Shown one piece after another: positions 1-10,177 of a stretch of DNA of 64,000 bases. Numbering within the stretch: the stretch's first letter is position 1; each line of letters opens with the position of its first letter. A model generated the notes under the pieces. That model was not told the DNA's origin, did not search any database, and worked only from the letters and a program-made list of their open reading frames with translations. Source of the stretch: Undaria pinnatifida (lineage: Eukaryota > Sar > Phaeophyceae > Laminariales > Alariaceae); assembly GCA_012845835.1 (NCBI GenBank), contig JABAKD010000001.1, positions 17,065,726-17,129,725 on the forward strand, in the 5' to 3' direction. The translations under genes and the position numbers were made by a program.

Positions 1-45
1 GCGATATTGGCCCTGGGGATGTCCTTTTTGGTTCACGGGTCGTCG

Positions 46-1110
46 AAGTTGTGACGTGTGGAAGGATTTTGACCCGGGGGCGGTACCCTACGGTCGCCAG
101 GTGGCGATGGCTCTGTATACGAGCCCCGGTCAATCAGCGATCAGCCAAATGGGGTTGGGATTTCCACACTGTGCGGGGCGGTGTCGACCCAGGAGAACTC
201 GGTTTTTTCTCCAGGGCTATCGGAGCTGGCGATCCTTGGAATTATATCTAAACCGGGAATGGGGCTCTATCTGTTCATAAATCCGTGACTTTTGGAGAAA
301 GAGATACTGTATTAATGAGACCTTGGTCTGGAGAGACAGGTCGGGAAGTGGAGTGAACGAGTGGGGCGAGCACAAAGGCTGCGAGCTTCCACGCCACTTC
401 GGAAAGCTGCACACAATCGGACCAATGCAACGTACCGATCACGGCAATAAGCCGTTAATCCGACCTCTAGCAACAATACGGGAGTACTCTACCTGACAAT
501 TGTCCGATGTAACATACATACTCCTACGGTCTAATGTATAACCCTTAGGTGTGTACAATCTACCGAACTACCGCAGTACCACAAAGAGTATTCCTATGTG
601 CTAGCTCTGCAACCTCAGATCGACAGTTCCGCTATTCAAATAATCCAATCAGATGTTCTACCGCAACTCAGTCGATGCACACGGCCGCTATCACGAACAC
701 TATCCCCCCCGGGTGCGGCGGGCTGGGGGGGAGGGACCTTGTCGTCCCCAGGTGACGCTGGCTTTATATACGAGCCCCGATCAATCAGCGATCAGCCAAT
801 CGGGTTGGGATTTACACACCGTGCGGGGTGGTGTCGACCCGGGAGGTAGTCGTTATCGTCCCGGCGTGTAGGAGTTGCTGAGAGATACAGAGGATTTCTA
901 AACCTGGCACGAGGCTGGGTTTGTGCTGGCTCTACGCGCTTTAGTCAATCGACGATTGGCGAATGGGATTGGAGTTTTCACAACATGCGGGGCGGCACCG
1001 ACCCGGGAACACTCGGTTTTGGTACCCGGGATATCGGAGTTGTGGATATACGAAAAGGTGTTTGAACCGAGGATGGTGATCGGCCAATGGGATTGTCGCT
1101 CGGTAAATGC
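46..1110. repeat. three degenerate copies of a ~200-bp repeat, split by a solo LTR
   Basis: Three related blocks are visible near 110-202, 762-853 and 929-1016. Each runs from a 'gctct-tatacgagcccc'-like start through a 'caatcagcgatcagcc' segment to a 'gtgcggggyggtgtcgaccc' stretch. The third is the most diverged, and a partial fourth 'gatcggccaatggg' appears near 1077. The first and second are separated by the solo LTR at 272-699. Without that insertion they would lie about 220 bp apart. No coding frame is shared across all copies, so I read this as an old tandem repeat. Confidence 0.6.
272..699 (-). mobile_element. solo LTR of a Copia-type retrotransposon (428 bp)
   Basis: The segment starts TGTTCATAAATCCG and ends CGAACA (TG...CA). 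It is flanked by a perfect 5-bp direct repeat CTATC at 267-271 and 700-704. It aligns over its full 428 bp with the LTR at 26474-26901, which has the same length, and over about 150 bp with 30257-30406. Identity by eye is above 90%. The coding part of the related element reads on the minus strand in the same relative orientation, so this LTR is also oriented minus. A lone LTR with an intact target duplication is the normal outcome of LTR-LTR recombination. Confidence 0.88.
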
Positions 1111-2310
1111 TGCATTCAAAGTAAGAATTATTTTATTATGATTTTACATTGATGTTCGGACTAGCATACAAGTGTTGGTCGAGTGTCGCGAACGAATCAC
1201 TTCCAAGTCATGTTTCTGGTGAGATATTGAGCTCCTCGTGTTAGGAGCTCAGATAATATTGCACCCCTAGCGTGGGATGGCTCCGTAGTAGTGCCCTGAC
1301 CGCGTATCGTACCTCTCCCTGTACTGTACCAGGTATTGAGGACACTTGATCAAAGCCCAGCAGGTCAGGCTGGTTCGTGTGACCGATGCGATGAATGCCA
1401 ATTGTTTTCATCGCGTTTTTTCTCTTGTAAGATTTTGCGCTTTGAGAACTGCCATGATTTTCCCCCCCATATTACTACCAAGTCGTTTGTCACCGACAAC
1501 GTGGACCCAGTTCTAGAACGGTATAAGAACAAGCACCCGTTTTTATTGAGGCATGGTGATCCTCTTCTCCAGCGCACACGTGAATACCTGTTGCTGCCTA
1601 TGACACCGTGAGGCCGCACTACACTCCCTATTTCATCACTTCTTCTCGATCATTGTCACCACGATCGTTTCTACCACCTTCAATACCCCACCGTCACGAT
1701 CAGTTTGCTATTGCGTTTTTCGAGCTCTTCGACTACCTTCGGCAGGAAAAACACGACGTCGACGGTGGGGGTGGGGTGTACGTTACTCCCAGTGTCTGGT
1801 GAGGCTGAGGTGCGTACTATTATTCCCTAGTTCCTAAATGTCACCTGGGGTGTCTGCGAAGAAACTCGGGTCTTGTCTGTCTACATGTTTGTCCTTGATT
1901 TTTTCGATGCAATATACGACGAGTGTGACTCTGGCAACAGTCTAAAATTGTGTTTACAGTCTCAACTTTCGTTCGGAGACCACCCGCGAAAGAAACGATG
2001 GGAGTGTATCACATTTAAGCGATTTTTCAGTCTTCCAGTGTCTCTTGAGGTCTCTCAAGGGAATTTCCGATGTTGTCAGTCTGTCTGCCTGTCTTTCCCC
2101 GTCGTTTTCAGTCCACACTTCACCGAGTGTGACCCCGGCAACAAGTCAACTTTTTTTGTTGAACGATCCCCAGCAACTGATCCCCTTATGGCCGCGAAAA
2201 TGGATAGTATCGACACCCGGCACACAGAACGGCGACCTGCGTCAAAATACACCTTCGAGGGTGCCTTACGTCACAGCTTCAGCACTATTTTTATCTCCCT
2301 GGGTTCACCA
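1111..2310. other. no recognisable gene; one hairpin
   Basis: I see no supported gene here. A perfect 9-bp stem with a 6-nt loop (TGAGCTCCT / AGGAGCTCA) lies at 1228-1251. Frames of 60-170 codons exist but share no composition or motif with a known family. Confidence 0.5.
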
Positions 2311-2462
2311 TTTAATGGACAACCCAAGGGTGGAATCTCCACAACTCACCTCTGGTCCAATCCTGTAGTTCGTGGTAGCAATCACATTTAACGGACGACC
2401 CAAGGGCGGAATCTCCACAACTCACCTCTGGTCCAATCCTATTGTTCGTGGTAGCAATCAGC
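2311..2462. repeat. 76-bp tandem duplication
   Basis: Two adjacent copies at 2311-2386 and 2387-2462 both run from 'tttaaYggacRacccaaggg' to 'gttcgtggtagcaat'. They differ at only a few positions. No coding role is evident. Confidence 0.85.
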
Positions 2463-3409
2463 GGCACTCACTTTGCATCTGGTTCTAGTTACTCTGTATG
2501 CTGTACTCATATGTTGGGGAGGGTACAATACCCATTTCTCGGAGTGTAGCAACACCTGGGTCACGCGCAAATCGAGTGATCGAGCCGTACAACGCAATGT
2601 AGTATGTGTGTGTTGTGGGCGGTATAAAGGCATGCCAGTGATGCGCGACAGTGGGTACGTAATGGTTCGGTTTTGCTCTATTATCCTGGCCATGACTATG
2701 AACATGTACGTAGCTTGGCGCTAGCCTCCCCAATACCGTAACCCTCCCGTTAGGTGGCCTTCCAGAATAATGGAAACCATAGGTATCGGCTGATCGCCGT
2801 TGCCCTTCCAATGCAGCAGGAAGCTTCCACCAGCTTAAGCCCAACTCACACTCTAGGCCTTTTGTGCATAGCTACTACAGGGCAGCTACGATACTTGTAA
2901 GTATCCGGTTCCACGGCAACGCAACCTAAGATTCGGCTCAACATCCGTTTTCCATGCTATTTTGTGTTCAGCTTTCAGGTCGTTTCGAACAATTTACACT
3001 ACGAAAGCCAGGAGAACAACCTAGAAGAAGAAAACACGCCCCGAAGCGACGTCTACATAATCTTTAACCGGTTGAATGTTTCGGCAGAATAATCTGTGCC
3101 GCGATACGCCTACTACTTTTTCAGTTCAGTTTGGGGTCCAGTCCTCACCAGTTTCCTTGTCGATTTTCGGAATTTATGTCGTGTCCATGTACGTTTTTTG
3201 GGTATATTCTTTGACAGGCTCTTCTATCTTCCATTGAACTACCGATTTAAATAGGTAGGTGTTCAAGGTTTGTGTTTAGTGGGGCGAGAAGCATTGCTAT
3301 CGTATGGTCACACCAAACAAAGAAATAAGAAAACAAGATGATAGTAATGCATGCAGTCTCATCCGGAAGTCGTCGTTTATTGCAACGTTGTGTTCTGTAG
3401 ATTACGTAC
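2463..3409. other. no recognisable gene
   Basis: This 950-bp stretch has no recognisable coding region, RNA gene or repeat. Confidence 0.4.
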
Positions 3410-3775
3410 AAACCGTACCCGGGGTATTTACCTCGGGTATCACCCTACAAAGAACTTCTGTAAGTTCTGTAGGGCGTACCCGGAACTTCTGGAAGTTTGT
3501 ACGACATTCATACCTGCATCCGGAACTTCTGGAAGTTCTGTACGCCCGTGGCCACAATACCTGGGGTACGGGTACAACATGTGTTGTACCTGCTCGGAAC
3601 TTCTATGAGTTCTGCACGCCTGTGCCACAATAACCGGAACTTCTGGAAGTTCTGTCAGACATCCGCACCCGTACCCTGGAGTTCTGGAAGTTCTGTAAGA
3701 TGCTCATACCCTTACCCGGAAATTCTGTGACTCTTGGAAGACTGTGGCAAAATACCTGGGGTACGGGCATACCTT
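3410..3775. repeat. GAACTTCTGGAAGTTC minisatellite, left block
   Basis: Variable units of about 38-70 bp combine a near-palindromic GAACTTCTGGAAGTTC core with 'ctgtaNgac', 'cataCCCGTACCCGG' and 'gtgccacaatacctgggg' segments. Cores are seen near 3483, 3525, 3635 and 3683. The array is broken at 3776 by the TRIM-like element and resumes briefly at 4527-4560. A second block of the same repeat occupies 5215-5930. Overlapping frames on both strands translate the repeat and are not treated as genes. Confidence 0.85.
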
Positions 3776-4045
3776 TGTTAAATTAATGGTGGGGGACACA
3801 GAGTGCCCCCTGCAGGTCTGCCAATTGAGCAGGTCCTCGGAGAGTACTCACTTTCGTTCCCTTCGTAGAGATGTAGCTATATTCGTTTCCACCAGAGCCC
3901 GGGATAGCTTCTGAGATCGGAGGCACGTGCCTCCGATCTAATTCCTAACTTCCCCGAATATAAACCGCCAACCTTATCATACGAAACCCATCCAAATGAT
4001 CTCAAATTTGAATAATGACAGGCCTTTCGAGGCCGTATCTTAACA
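3776..4045 (-). repeat. 3' LTR of the TRIM-like element
   Basis: It starts TGTTAAATTAATGG and ends CTTAACA. It differs from its partner by about five changes: one C deletion and a few substitutions. It contains a perfect 26-bp palindrome at 3914-3939 centred on CACGTG, and near its right end a GGCC-TTTCGA-GGCC inverted repeat. Confidence 0.88.
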
Positions 4046-4227
4046 CTAGCCCACCCTGGTGAGTCGCATATGCAGAAATATGGGAGATTCGGGGAAACTC
4101 CGGTTCTACGAACTAGACCATGAGTCGAAGATGCGGCTCCTCAAAACCCACTCCCACACCTCTAACCGTCTGGCTATGGAGCCAGGAACATCAGGGAGGC
4201 CGGCGAAAACCCATTGTGATTTCACGC

Positions 4228-4255
4228 GCAGGTTCGTGTCCTGCCGTCGACGCCA
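4228..4255 (-). promoter_or_regulatory. primer-binding site matching a tRNA 3' end (T arm, acceptor, CCA)
   Basis: On the plus strand this reads as a tRNA 3' end: stem GCAGG (4228-4232), 7-nt loop TTCGTGT, stem CCTGC (4240-4244), acceptor strand CGTCGAC, discriminator G, then CCA (4253-4255), two bases from the LTR. Eukaryotic tRNA genes do not encode CCA, so its presence fits a copied primer tRNA. The complement on the minus strand is therefore the primer-binding site just inside the 5' LTR. The T arm resembles that of tRNA-Arg. The isoacceptor is a guess. Confidence 0.75.
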
Positions 4256-4257
4256 CA

Positions 4258-4526
4258 TGTTAAATTAATGGTGGGGGACACAGAGTGCCCCCTGCAGGTC
4301 TGCCAATTGAGCAGGTCCTCGGAGAGTACTCACTTTCGTTCCTTCGTAGAGATGTAGCTATATTCGTTTCCACCAGAGCCCGGGATAGCTTCTGAGATCG
4401 GAGGCACGTGCCTCCGATCTAATTCCTAACTTCCCCGAATATAAACCGCCAACCTCATCATACGAAACCCATCCAAATGATCTCAAATTCGGATAATGAC
4501 AGGCCTTTCGAGGCCTTATCTTAACA
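4258..4526 (-). repeat. 5' LTR of the TRIM-like element
   Basis: This is the partner of 3776-4045, with the same TG...CA ends and the same palindrome at 4395-4420. On the minus strand it lies immediately upstream of the primer-binding site, so it is the 5' LTR. Confidence 0.88.
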
Positions 4527-4560
4527 CCTTCGTTACAATACCCGGGGAGCTCTGTGTTCG

Positions 4561-5214
4561 TTCAGGTTTAATCCGAAAAGTGTATTATGCAATAATAAGG
4601 ATTTCGTCATGTTTTGTCAGTCACACAAACAGAACACCGAACACAGCAAGCAGTACGTATCATACAGTAAGAGCACCTACCTGCTGTTGTTGTTTCTTTT
4701 GTTTTTGAGGGCGCGTATTAACGTATTGACGAAGGATACTTTTGAATCGAAATTATTCTTTTTTATGAATCGAATTCAATTCGATTCGGTTTGTTTGAAA
4801 CAACGATTTGTTTCCTCCTGTCGGGAAACCACGTTTTGCGTATTGTGAACGTTTTTTTTCCCCTATCGGAATAATGCAGATCTCGCCATCATATCATCGA
4901 AGTCTTGAATTATTCTCTGTGTTTTCGATGACTTTGCTTCTTCTTTGGCGTGGAGCTTGGCTTATCGAGCTAGTGGAAAAATTGGGCTTGCGACCGCCTT
5001 TTTTTTTTAGGCGCCACAGCCGGGGTACGCTATGGTATGATCTGTGTTACAAAAGAACAGTAGTAGTAGTAGTAGTAGTAGACGTATGTGTTATTTCCTA
5101 TGAGTGCATTAGTGTATGTATACAGTATGCCAATCGCTGGAATTGGAAATGCGTTGACAATTGTGTTTTTCTTTGACCAGTCAATTTGTTGTTTTTCGCC
5201 CCTTTTGAGGCGGG
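4561..5214. other. no recognisable gene; short GTA microsatellite
   Basis: No gene is recognised. A (GTA)n run of about eight units lies near 5055-5080, and poly-T runs occur near 4850 and 5000. Confidence 0.5.
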
Positions 5215-5930
5215 CATTTACCCGGGAATTGCCGTATCCAGGGCTTCTGTGAGTTCTGTACAACCCTACCCGTACCCAGAACGTCTGTGAGCTTTGTACG
5301 ACGTTCATACCCGTACCCGAACTTCCTACTTTCGTTCTGTCTGTAGGGTACACATAAAATCATACCCGGGGTATTTACCCCGGGGATTGCCCCACAAAGA
5401 ACTTCTGCAATTCTGTAGGACCCTCATACACGTACCCGGATCTTCTGGAAGTTCTGTACGCCGGTGCCACAAAGACCAGGGGTATGGGTACAGCATGTTT
5501 ATACCTGCCCGGAAGTTCTGGAAGTTCTGTACGCCGGTGCCACAAAGACCCGGGGTACGGGTACAGCATGTTTATACCTGCCCGGAACTTCTGGAAGTTC
5601 TGTACGCCCGTGCCACAATACCTGGAAGTTCTGGAAGTTTTGTAAGACTTTTATACCCGTACCCGGAACTTGCGGTAGTTCTGTAAGACTTTCATACCCG
5701 TACCCGGATATTCTGTGAATTCTGTAAGACCCGTGCCACAATTCCCGGGGTACGGGTACGTAATGTTTTCTACCCGCCCGGAACTTCTGTGAGGTCTGTA
5801 TGCCTGTGCCACAATACCCGGAACTTCTGGAAGTTCTGTAACACTTCCATACCTGTACCCGAAACTTCTGGAAGTTTTATGAGAGCCCCATACCCTTACC
5901 CGGAATCCACAAACCCTACAAAACTTAAGC
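5215..5930. repeat. GAACTTCTGGAAGTTC minisatellite, right block
   Basis: This is the same family as 3410-3775. Cores with TTCTGGAAGTT occur near 5441, 5514, 5586, 5625, 5822 and 5860. They are separated by 'gtgccacaaagacccggggta' and 'ataCCCGTACCCGG' segments. Two neighbouring units (about 5470-5610) are almost identical and 73 bp apart. Both strands carry frames through the array because the core is self-complementary. Confidence 0.85.
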
Positions 5931-7309
5931 GTGGTCATATTGTACTTCGAACTATAAGTGCTGTCTTCTTGGGATATCTTCTTGCATTCGAGTGTTCCTT
6001 CCCTTGCCCATTCTTTGCTAGGCATTCTTTTTTTCCCCAACGGTTTTATCTACTGTGTACTACTGTTGTACGATCGTCGAGTGTTTCTATCATAAATTGT
6101 ATAGGGTGGGTCTGGTCGGGTTGGGTTGGGTCAGGAGGTGCTTGAAATCACACGGATCTGGTGTAATCGGGAGGTGTTGACTTCTTAAGGGTCTGTTCAG
6201 ATCACCCTGACCCAATCCGAACCGTGAAAATCCCTGGGCATTTCGCAGGAAGGCAACGAGCAGGGAGTCGAAGCTGCACCAGTCGACGCCACAAAAAGAG
6301 CGGGTGCGAATCTCACGCTTGCCGTAGGGAGCATAGTTTGCAGGGCTGTGGGTTAGCTAACTATAAGTCGCCAACTAGATGTTAGTTGGCTAGGCATTTA
6401 CAGTTAAATAGTCGTGTGTCGTGGTTTGCAAAGTCCTTTGTCTTTGCATCTGATCGACGAGTTTGTTGGTGGCTCGACTCGTGATGCTCTAAAACCAAGC
6501 AAGTTTTTGCTAGCTTTTATGCCGCCACCCAAATACCTACATAACGAGCCGTGCATCGTCAGCTTTCTCACAGCCCTAGTGGTTTAGGGTTGCCGGGCCG
6601 TGGGCAACCCCGCTTCCGTGCGAGTGCCCACCATGTCGGGATTTCGCGATCGCTGAGGGCGTAAGAATCGATAAGAAGAGGGTGGAGGGAAAGTCGATGT
6701 ATCTATGAGGCCAGGAAAGCTAGAGCATCTGCTAGTGCGACTAAGGGGGCTCAGGGGGCAATATAGCCTCAATAGTGGGATGAGACCAATGCGCTGCTAC
6801 CCGACGCACGCGGATTGTTGGGAACTACTGTCAGCAAAGTGAGGACGACGAAAAACGTTACCGTCGTCGTTGGAAACATATATACACAGGCTACGCAGGC
6901 GGCGTGTAAGAGTAATTCTACCCCCGTGGCGGCTTGCAGGCATGCCCAGACTCAACAGATACCAGTCGACCGTACCATATATATGTTGGGGCACGAACCG
7001 TATACATACCAAGACAGCTAGGTACATGAGTTGGCTGGACTTCACCGCTGGTTAGTTGGTTGGTTGGCGGCGAATAATCCAGTGAACCGGCGTAATCCTT
7101 ATTGATGTACACAACATGTCAAAACACCAAACGCGCCAGCCAGTCGCACTAAAAGAACAGGACACTGCAAATTTCCGCAAGCAACTAGTTGAAACACGTT
7201 TGAACTAAACAACTAGTCGGCGACTTACTATTAGTATAGTCGGCCAACTCACATCCCGAGGAACATCCATATCGCAAATCCCACTGTAAACAGGACACGA
7301 GTGGGGGAG
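5931..7309. other. no recognisable gene
   Basis: No supported gene. A G/T-rich stretch at 6104-6133 ('gggttgggtcagg') has an inverted counterpart near 6204-6222 ('cctgacccaatccgaacc'). A short element with inverted ends is possible, but I cannot define its edges. Confidence 0.4.
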
Positions 7310-8420
7310 AACACTTGTGGCGTGGATGCAGTCGAGGATCTTCAGTACAATCTCGTTTCGGGAGGGCTCCGCCAGGTGACATGGACCAAGGCGGAGCTTG
7401 AAGCCGGTCGTTACGGGCGACGCCAAGAGATTCCGCAGCAGGTCTTGCATATTGTTCGACGGGCTGTTAGTCGTATTGCCGGCAGGGAGAGGGTGAAGTG
7501 GAATTCTCTCCGCGTTGATGGACTCGTCGTGGACACCCGGAACAATCCAAATCTCGGAAGAGGTCCAGCAAGAGACAACAACCGGCACGGAGCCCGACAC
7601 CAGTTGTCATGTAGAGAGAGGGAGTGAAGTCGGAGTACAGACTGTAGGGTTTGCAACGGACGTAACAGCAATCACTTTGCCCGCAGGGAGAGGGCGAGGG
7701 AGAGCTATCACGACATGGATGCAATCGGGGACCCTCGGGACAATCTCCGTGTCGGGAGGGCTCTAGCAGGAAACAGCGATCATCACCGAGTGCGAAACCG
7801 TTCCCTGTGGGCAGCGAGGGAGGGAAGCCGCAGCACAGCCCACAGCTTCATCGGCGGACGTATCGGCAAGCATTGCCGGCAGGGCGGGGGCAGGGAGAAA
7901 GTGTGCCGGAATGGATACAGTCGATAATCCTTGGCACAATCTTTGTGCTAGAAGGGCTACAGCATCCGCCAATGACTGAGGCGGACCTGGAAACCGGTTA
8001 TTTCGGACAGCGAGGGGAAGGAGCCGCAGCACAACATACAGTCTTGTTTAGGGAGATAATGGTACTCGCATGGACGTCAGGGAGATGGCGGGGGGACTCT
8101 GACGGCATATATGCGGTCAAGGACCCCAGGCGCAATCCCCTTGCCTGGCGGGCTACAGCAGTAGACATCGACAGAGGCGGAGCTGGAGACCGGTTGTTTT
8201 AGACAGCGAGGGAGAGAAACCGTAGCACAGCCTACATATTATGCATCGGACGTAACGGTAGGTACATGATACGTCTGTGAGCGCGTGGAGGGGGTGACCC
8301 TCCCGGCACGGAGGCCTTCGAAGACCCTTGACACATTTACGTACTATGTGGGGAGAAGTACAGCAGCAGGAAGCGACCAGGGCAGAGCTAAAAGCCGGTT
8401 GCACTGGATTCCTTTCACCC
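7310..8420. repeat. degenerate ~197-bp tandem repeat, about six copies
   Basis: Related blocks begin near 7329, 7530, 7714, 7910, 8107 and 8308, with spacings of about 184-201 bp. Shared wording in each block includes 'atgcaNtcgNggaNcctNNgNacaatctc', 'gggctNcagca', 'ggcggagctgNagaccggtt', 'acagcgagggagNgaaNccgNagcacag' and 'gccggcagggagaggg'. The period is not a fixed multiple of three, and stops fall in different places in each copy, so a repeated protein is unlikely. Confidence 0.65.
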
Positions 8421-9200
8421 TCTATGACCGGCTCGAGACGAGGCCGTCCTGCTTTGTGTGACCATTCATCGCCGCGGCTACGATCGCATTCGAGATATCA
8501 CTCGCCGTCCCCTACGGTTGCAGCCCGGACTGGTATTTTACGGTAACAGCCACGGTCTGCGTCACCCCCATTGGGACATTATCACGCCCTCCCCAGCAGC
8601 TCCTGGTCACGTTCAGCATGAAAGATCAGCAATGTACAGCACTCACACCAAACCGTAGGCCGGTTGCTGCCTCAGTACGAGATCGCCGAAGAACGCGAGA
8701 TCGACTTAGCGTTGGGTTCCTTTTGGCAAACGTCAAGGAGAAGGCTTATCGAGAAGGTGGCCTGGATCCTGTTCCCAATCACTTGATGCTAGCCCTGGTT
8801 GAGAAGCACACATAGTCAAACCTTGCCACAGCGGCGACGCGACTAACAGCAGACCAGCAGTCCTATCGTCGGTGAAACTGAGACTGATGGCGATGAACCT
8901 GACACATGATGGGCGCGGTAGGAGGAACGAGGCACACGGCGCGACCGGTTGAAGTGTATATCGGCGACAAGCGTTTGGAAGGCCGACAGACGACCCAAAT
9001 AACAGTAAGAGAGCACCTCCTGTAGGCTCTGAGTTTCCCACGGGAACAGGCACCCAAAGGGGGGCGTATAACATGCGCGTCACCTGGTGCCACGATCGCA
9101 ACCCCCTGGAGCCGGGCACCAACACCTATGGAAATAGAGGATGCTATCGCCCATGTCTTACCACCTGGAGTCGGGGTTAGACCTCGCAGTGGCGGTCGTG
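8421..9200. other. no recognisable gene
   Basis: No gene, RNA or repeat recognised. Confidence 0.4.
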
Positions 9201-9453
9201 CCACGCCGCGTGCTACAATAGAGGGAGCACTTTTCGTCTAACATGTTTCTGAATGACGGGGCTCCGTACCCAAAATCGCCAGAATACCGTACTCGTTGGC
9301 AATATCCCCTCTTTTTTAATATATCTAGGCCGTAGGTTTGTTCTTCGCATTGCACTTTCAGTTATATCAAGATCTGTTTTTGTGGGAGGTGAAAAGTTTC
9401 TCGAGTGAGGCGTTTCGGAAAATAAAAAGTGCACCTCTACCGTAGTGTGTGTC
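9201..9453. mobile_element. MITE-like element, family B, copy 1
   Basis: Imperfect terminal inverted repeats bound an AT-richer body. The left end carries GTGCTACAATAGAGG followed by AGCACTTTT. The right end carries AAAAGTGCACCTCTACCGTAG. A second copy at 62272-62542 has the same ends and poly-T/A body. No target duplication is clear here. No coding capacity is seen. Confidence 0.6.
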
Positions 9454-10177
9454 CCACCCGGATTATCGCTTGGGAGAGAGAGGCGCTCTGCCTAAGCACC
9501 CTCCGAACACAGCCGGAGGGAAGAAGCATGACGCACAGAACTAGGTAGGGAGAACGCTACGTGCAATCGCCCCCCCCGTTCTCGAGGGGGGCGGCGTATG
9601 GGGCACGCAAAAAACCCACGACCCTCACCTCCCCAGCTGCACCCCTAAGCTTGGCAGGATCCCGCGGCCACATATGCACGCGGTCAACTATGTGAGCCCA
9701 CAGCAACAACAACAGATATCATCATAGTGATTTAATGTGGTGATACTCGATTTTTTTCACACATACCTATATATCAGTAGTAAAACCGTGAGGACAGTCC
9801 AGGATGGCACCTGACGCCACAAGTACCAGCGTCGCGGGGTGTTCGTAATAGGTCGACTATCGATGCTGCAACCACTGCTGTGAAAGGATCCATGCATGTG
9901 GGGAAAAATTACGTAAACGTAGCACTTCCCTCAAACGCTGGAATGCGTGGAAGATTTAGGCATCCTCGTCAGTTCCCGCCTGAAGCGACGTCTGATTCGC
10001 GGTACTCCGTCGGAGTCACACCCCTAGCCGAAGCCCCCCCCACACTTTCGAAACCAGTATCCGGCGAAACTCAGGCCGTCAGACTGTAGCACTTCCGTGG
10101 ATGTGGGCCTTGATCCAGTGGCAGCAAGAAGTGCGACCCCGTTGCTGAGAGATGCGCTATCATCGGTACCCGATGCA
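9454..10177. other. no recognisable gene; C/G hairpin
   Basis: No gene recognised. An inverted repeat CGCCCCCC / GGGGGGCG with a 9-nt loop lies at about 9569-9593. Confidence 0.4.

Larger units (their letters stand above)
3776..4526 (-). mobile_element. TRIM-like miniature LTR retrotransposon
   Basis: Two direct repeats of 270 bp (3776-4045) and 269 bp (4258-4526), about 98% identical, bracket only 212 bp of internal sequence. Both begin TGTTAA and end TTAACA, the canonical TG...CA ends. The outer flanks show a direct repeat: CCTT at 3772-3775 and 4527-4530, or ACCTT if the last base is counted as flank. The internal part has no retroviral coding capacity. A tRNA-like primer-binding site (4228-4255) next to the right LTR and a G-rich tract next to the left LTR set the orientation as minus. 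The element lies inside the minisatellite, whose units continue on both sides. Confidence 0.88.

Noticed and set aside
4228-4255. Independent tRNA gene fragment on the plus strand
   Set aside because: It has an encoded CCA, no 5' half, and lies two bases from an LTR, which fits a primer-binding site instead.
6104-6222. Small inverted-repeat element
   Set aside because: The inverted similarity is short and imperfect, with no second copy and no flanking duplication.
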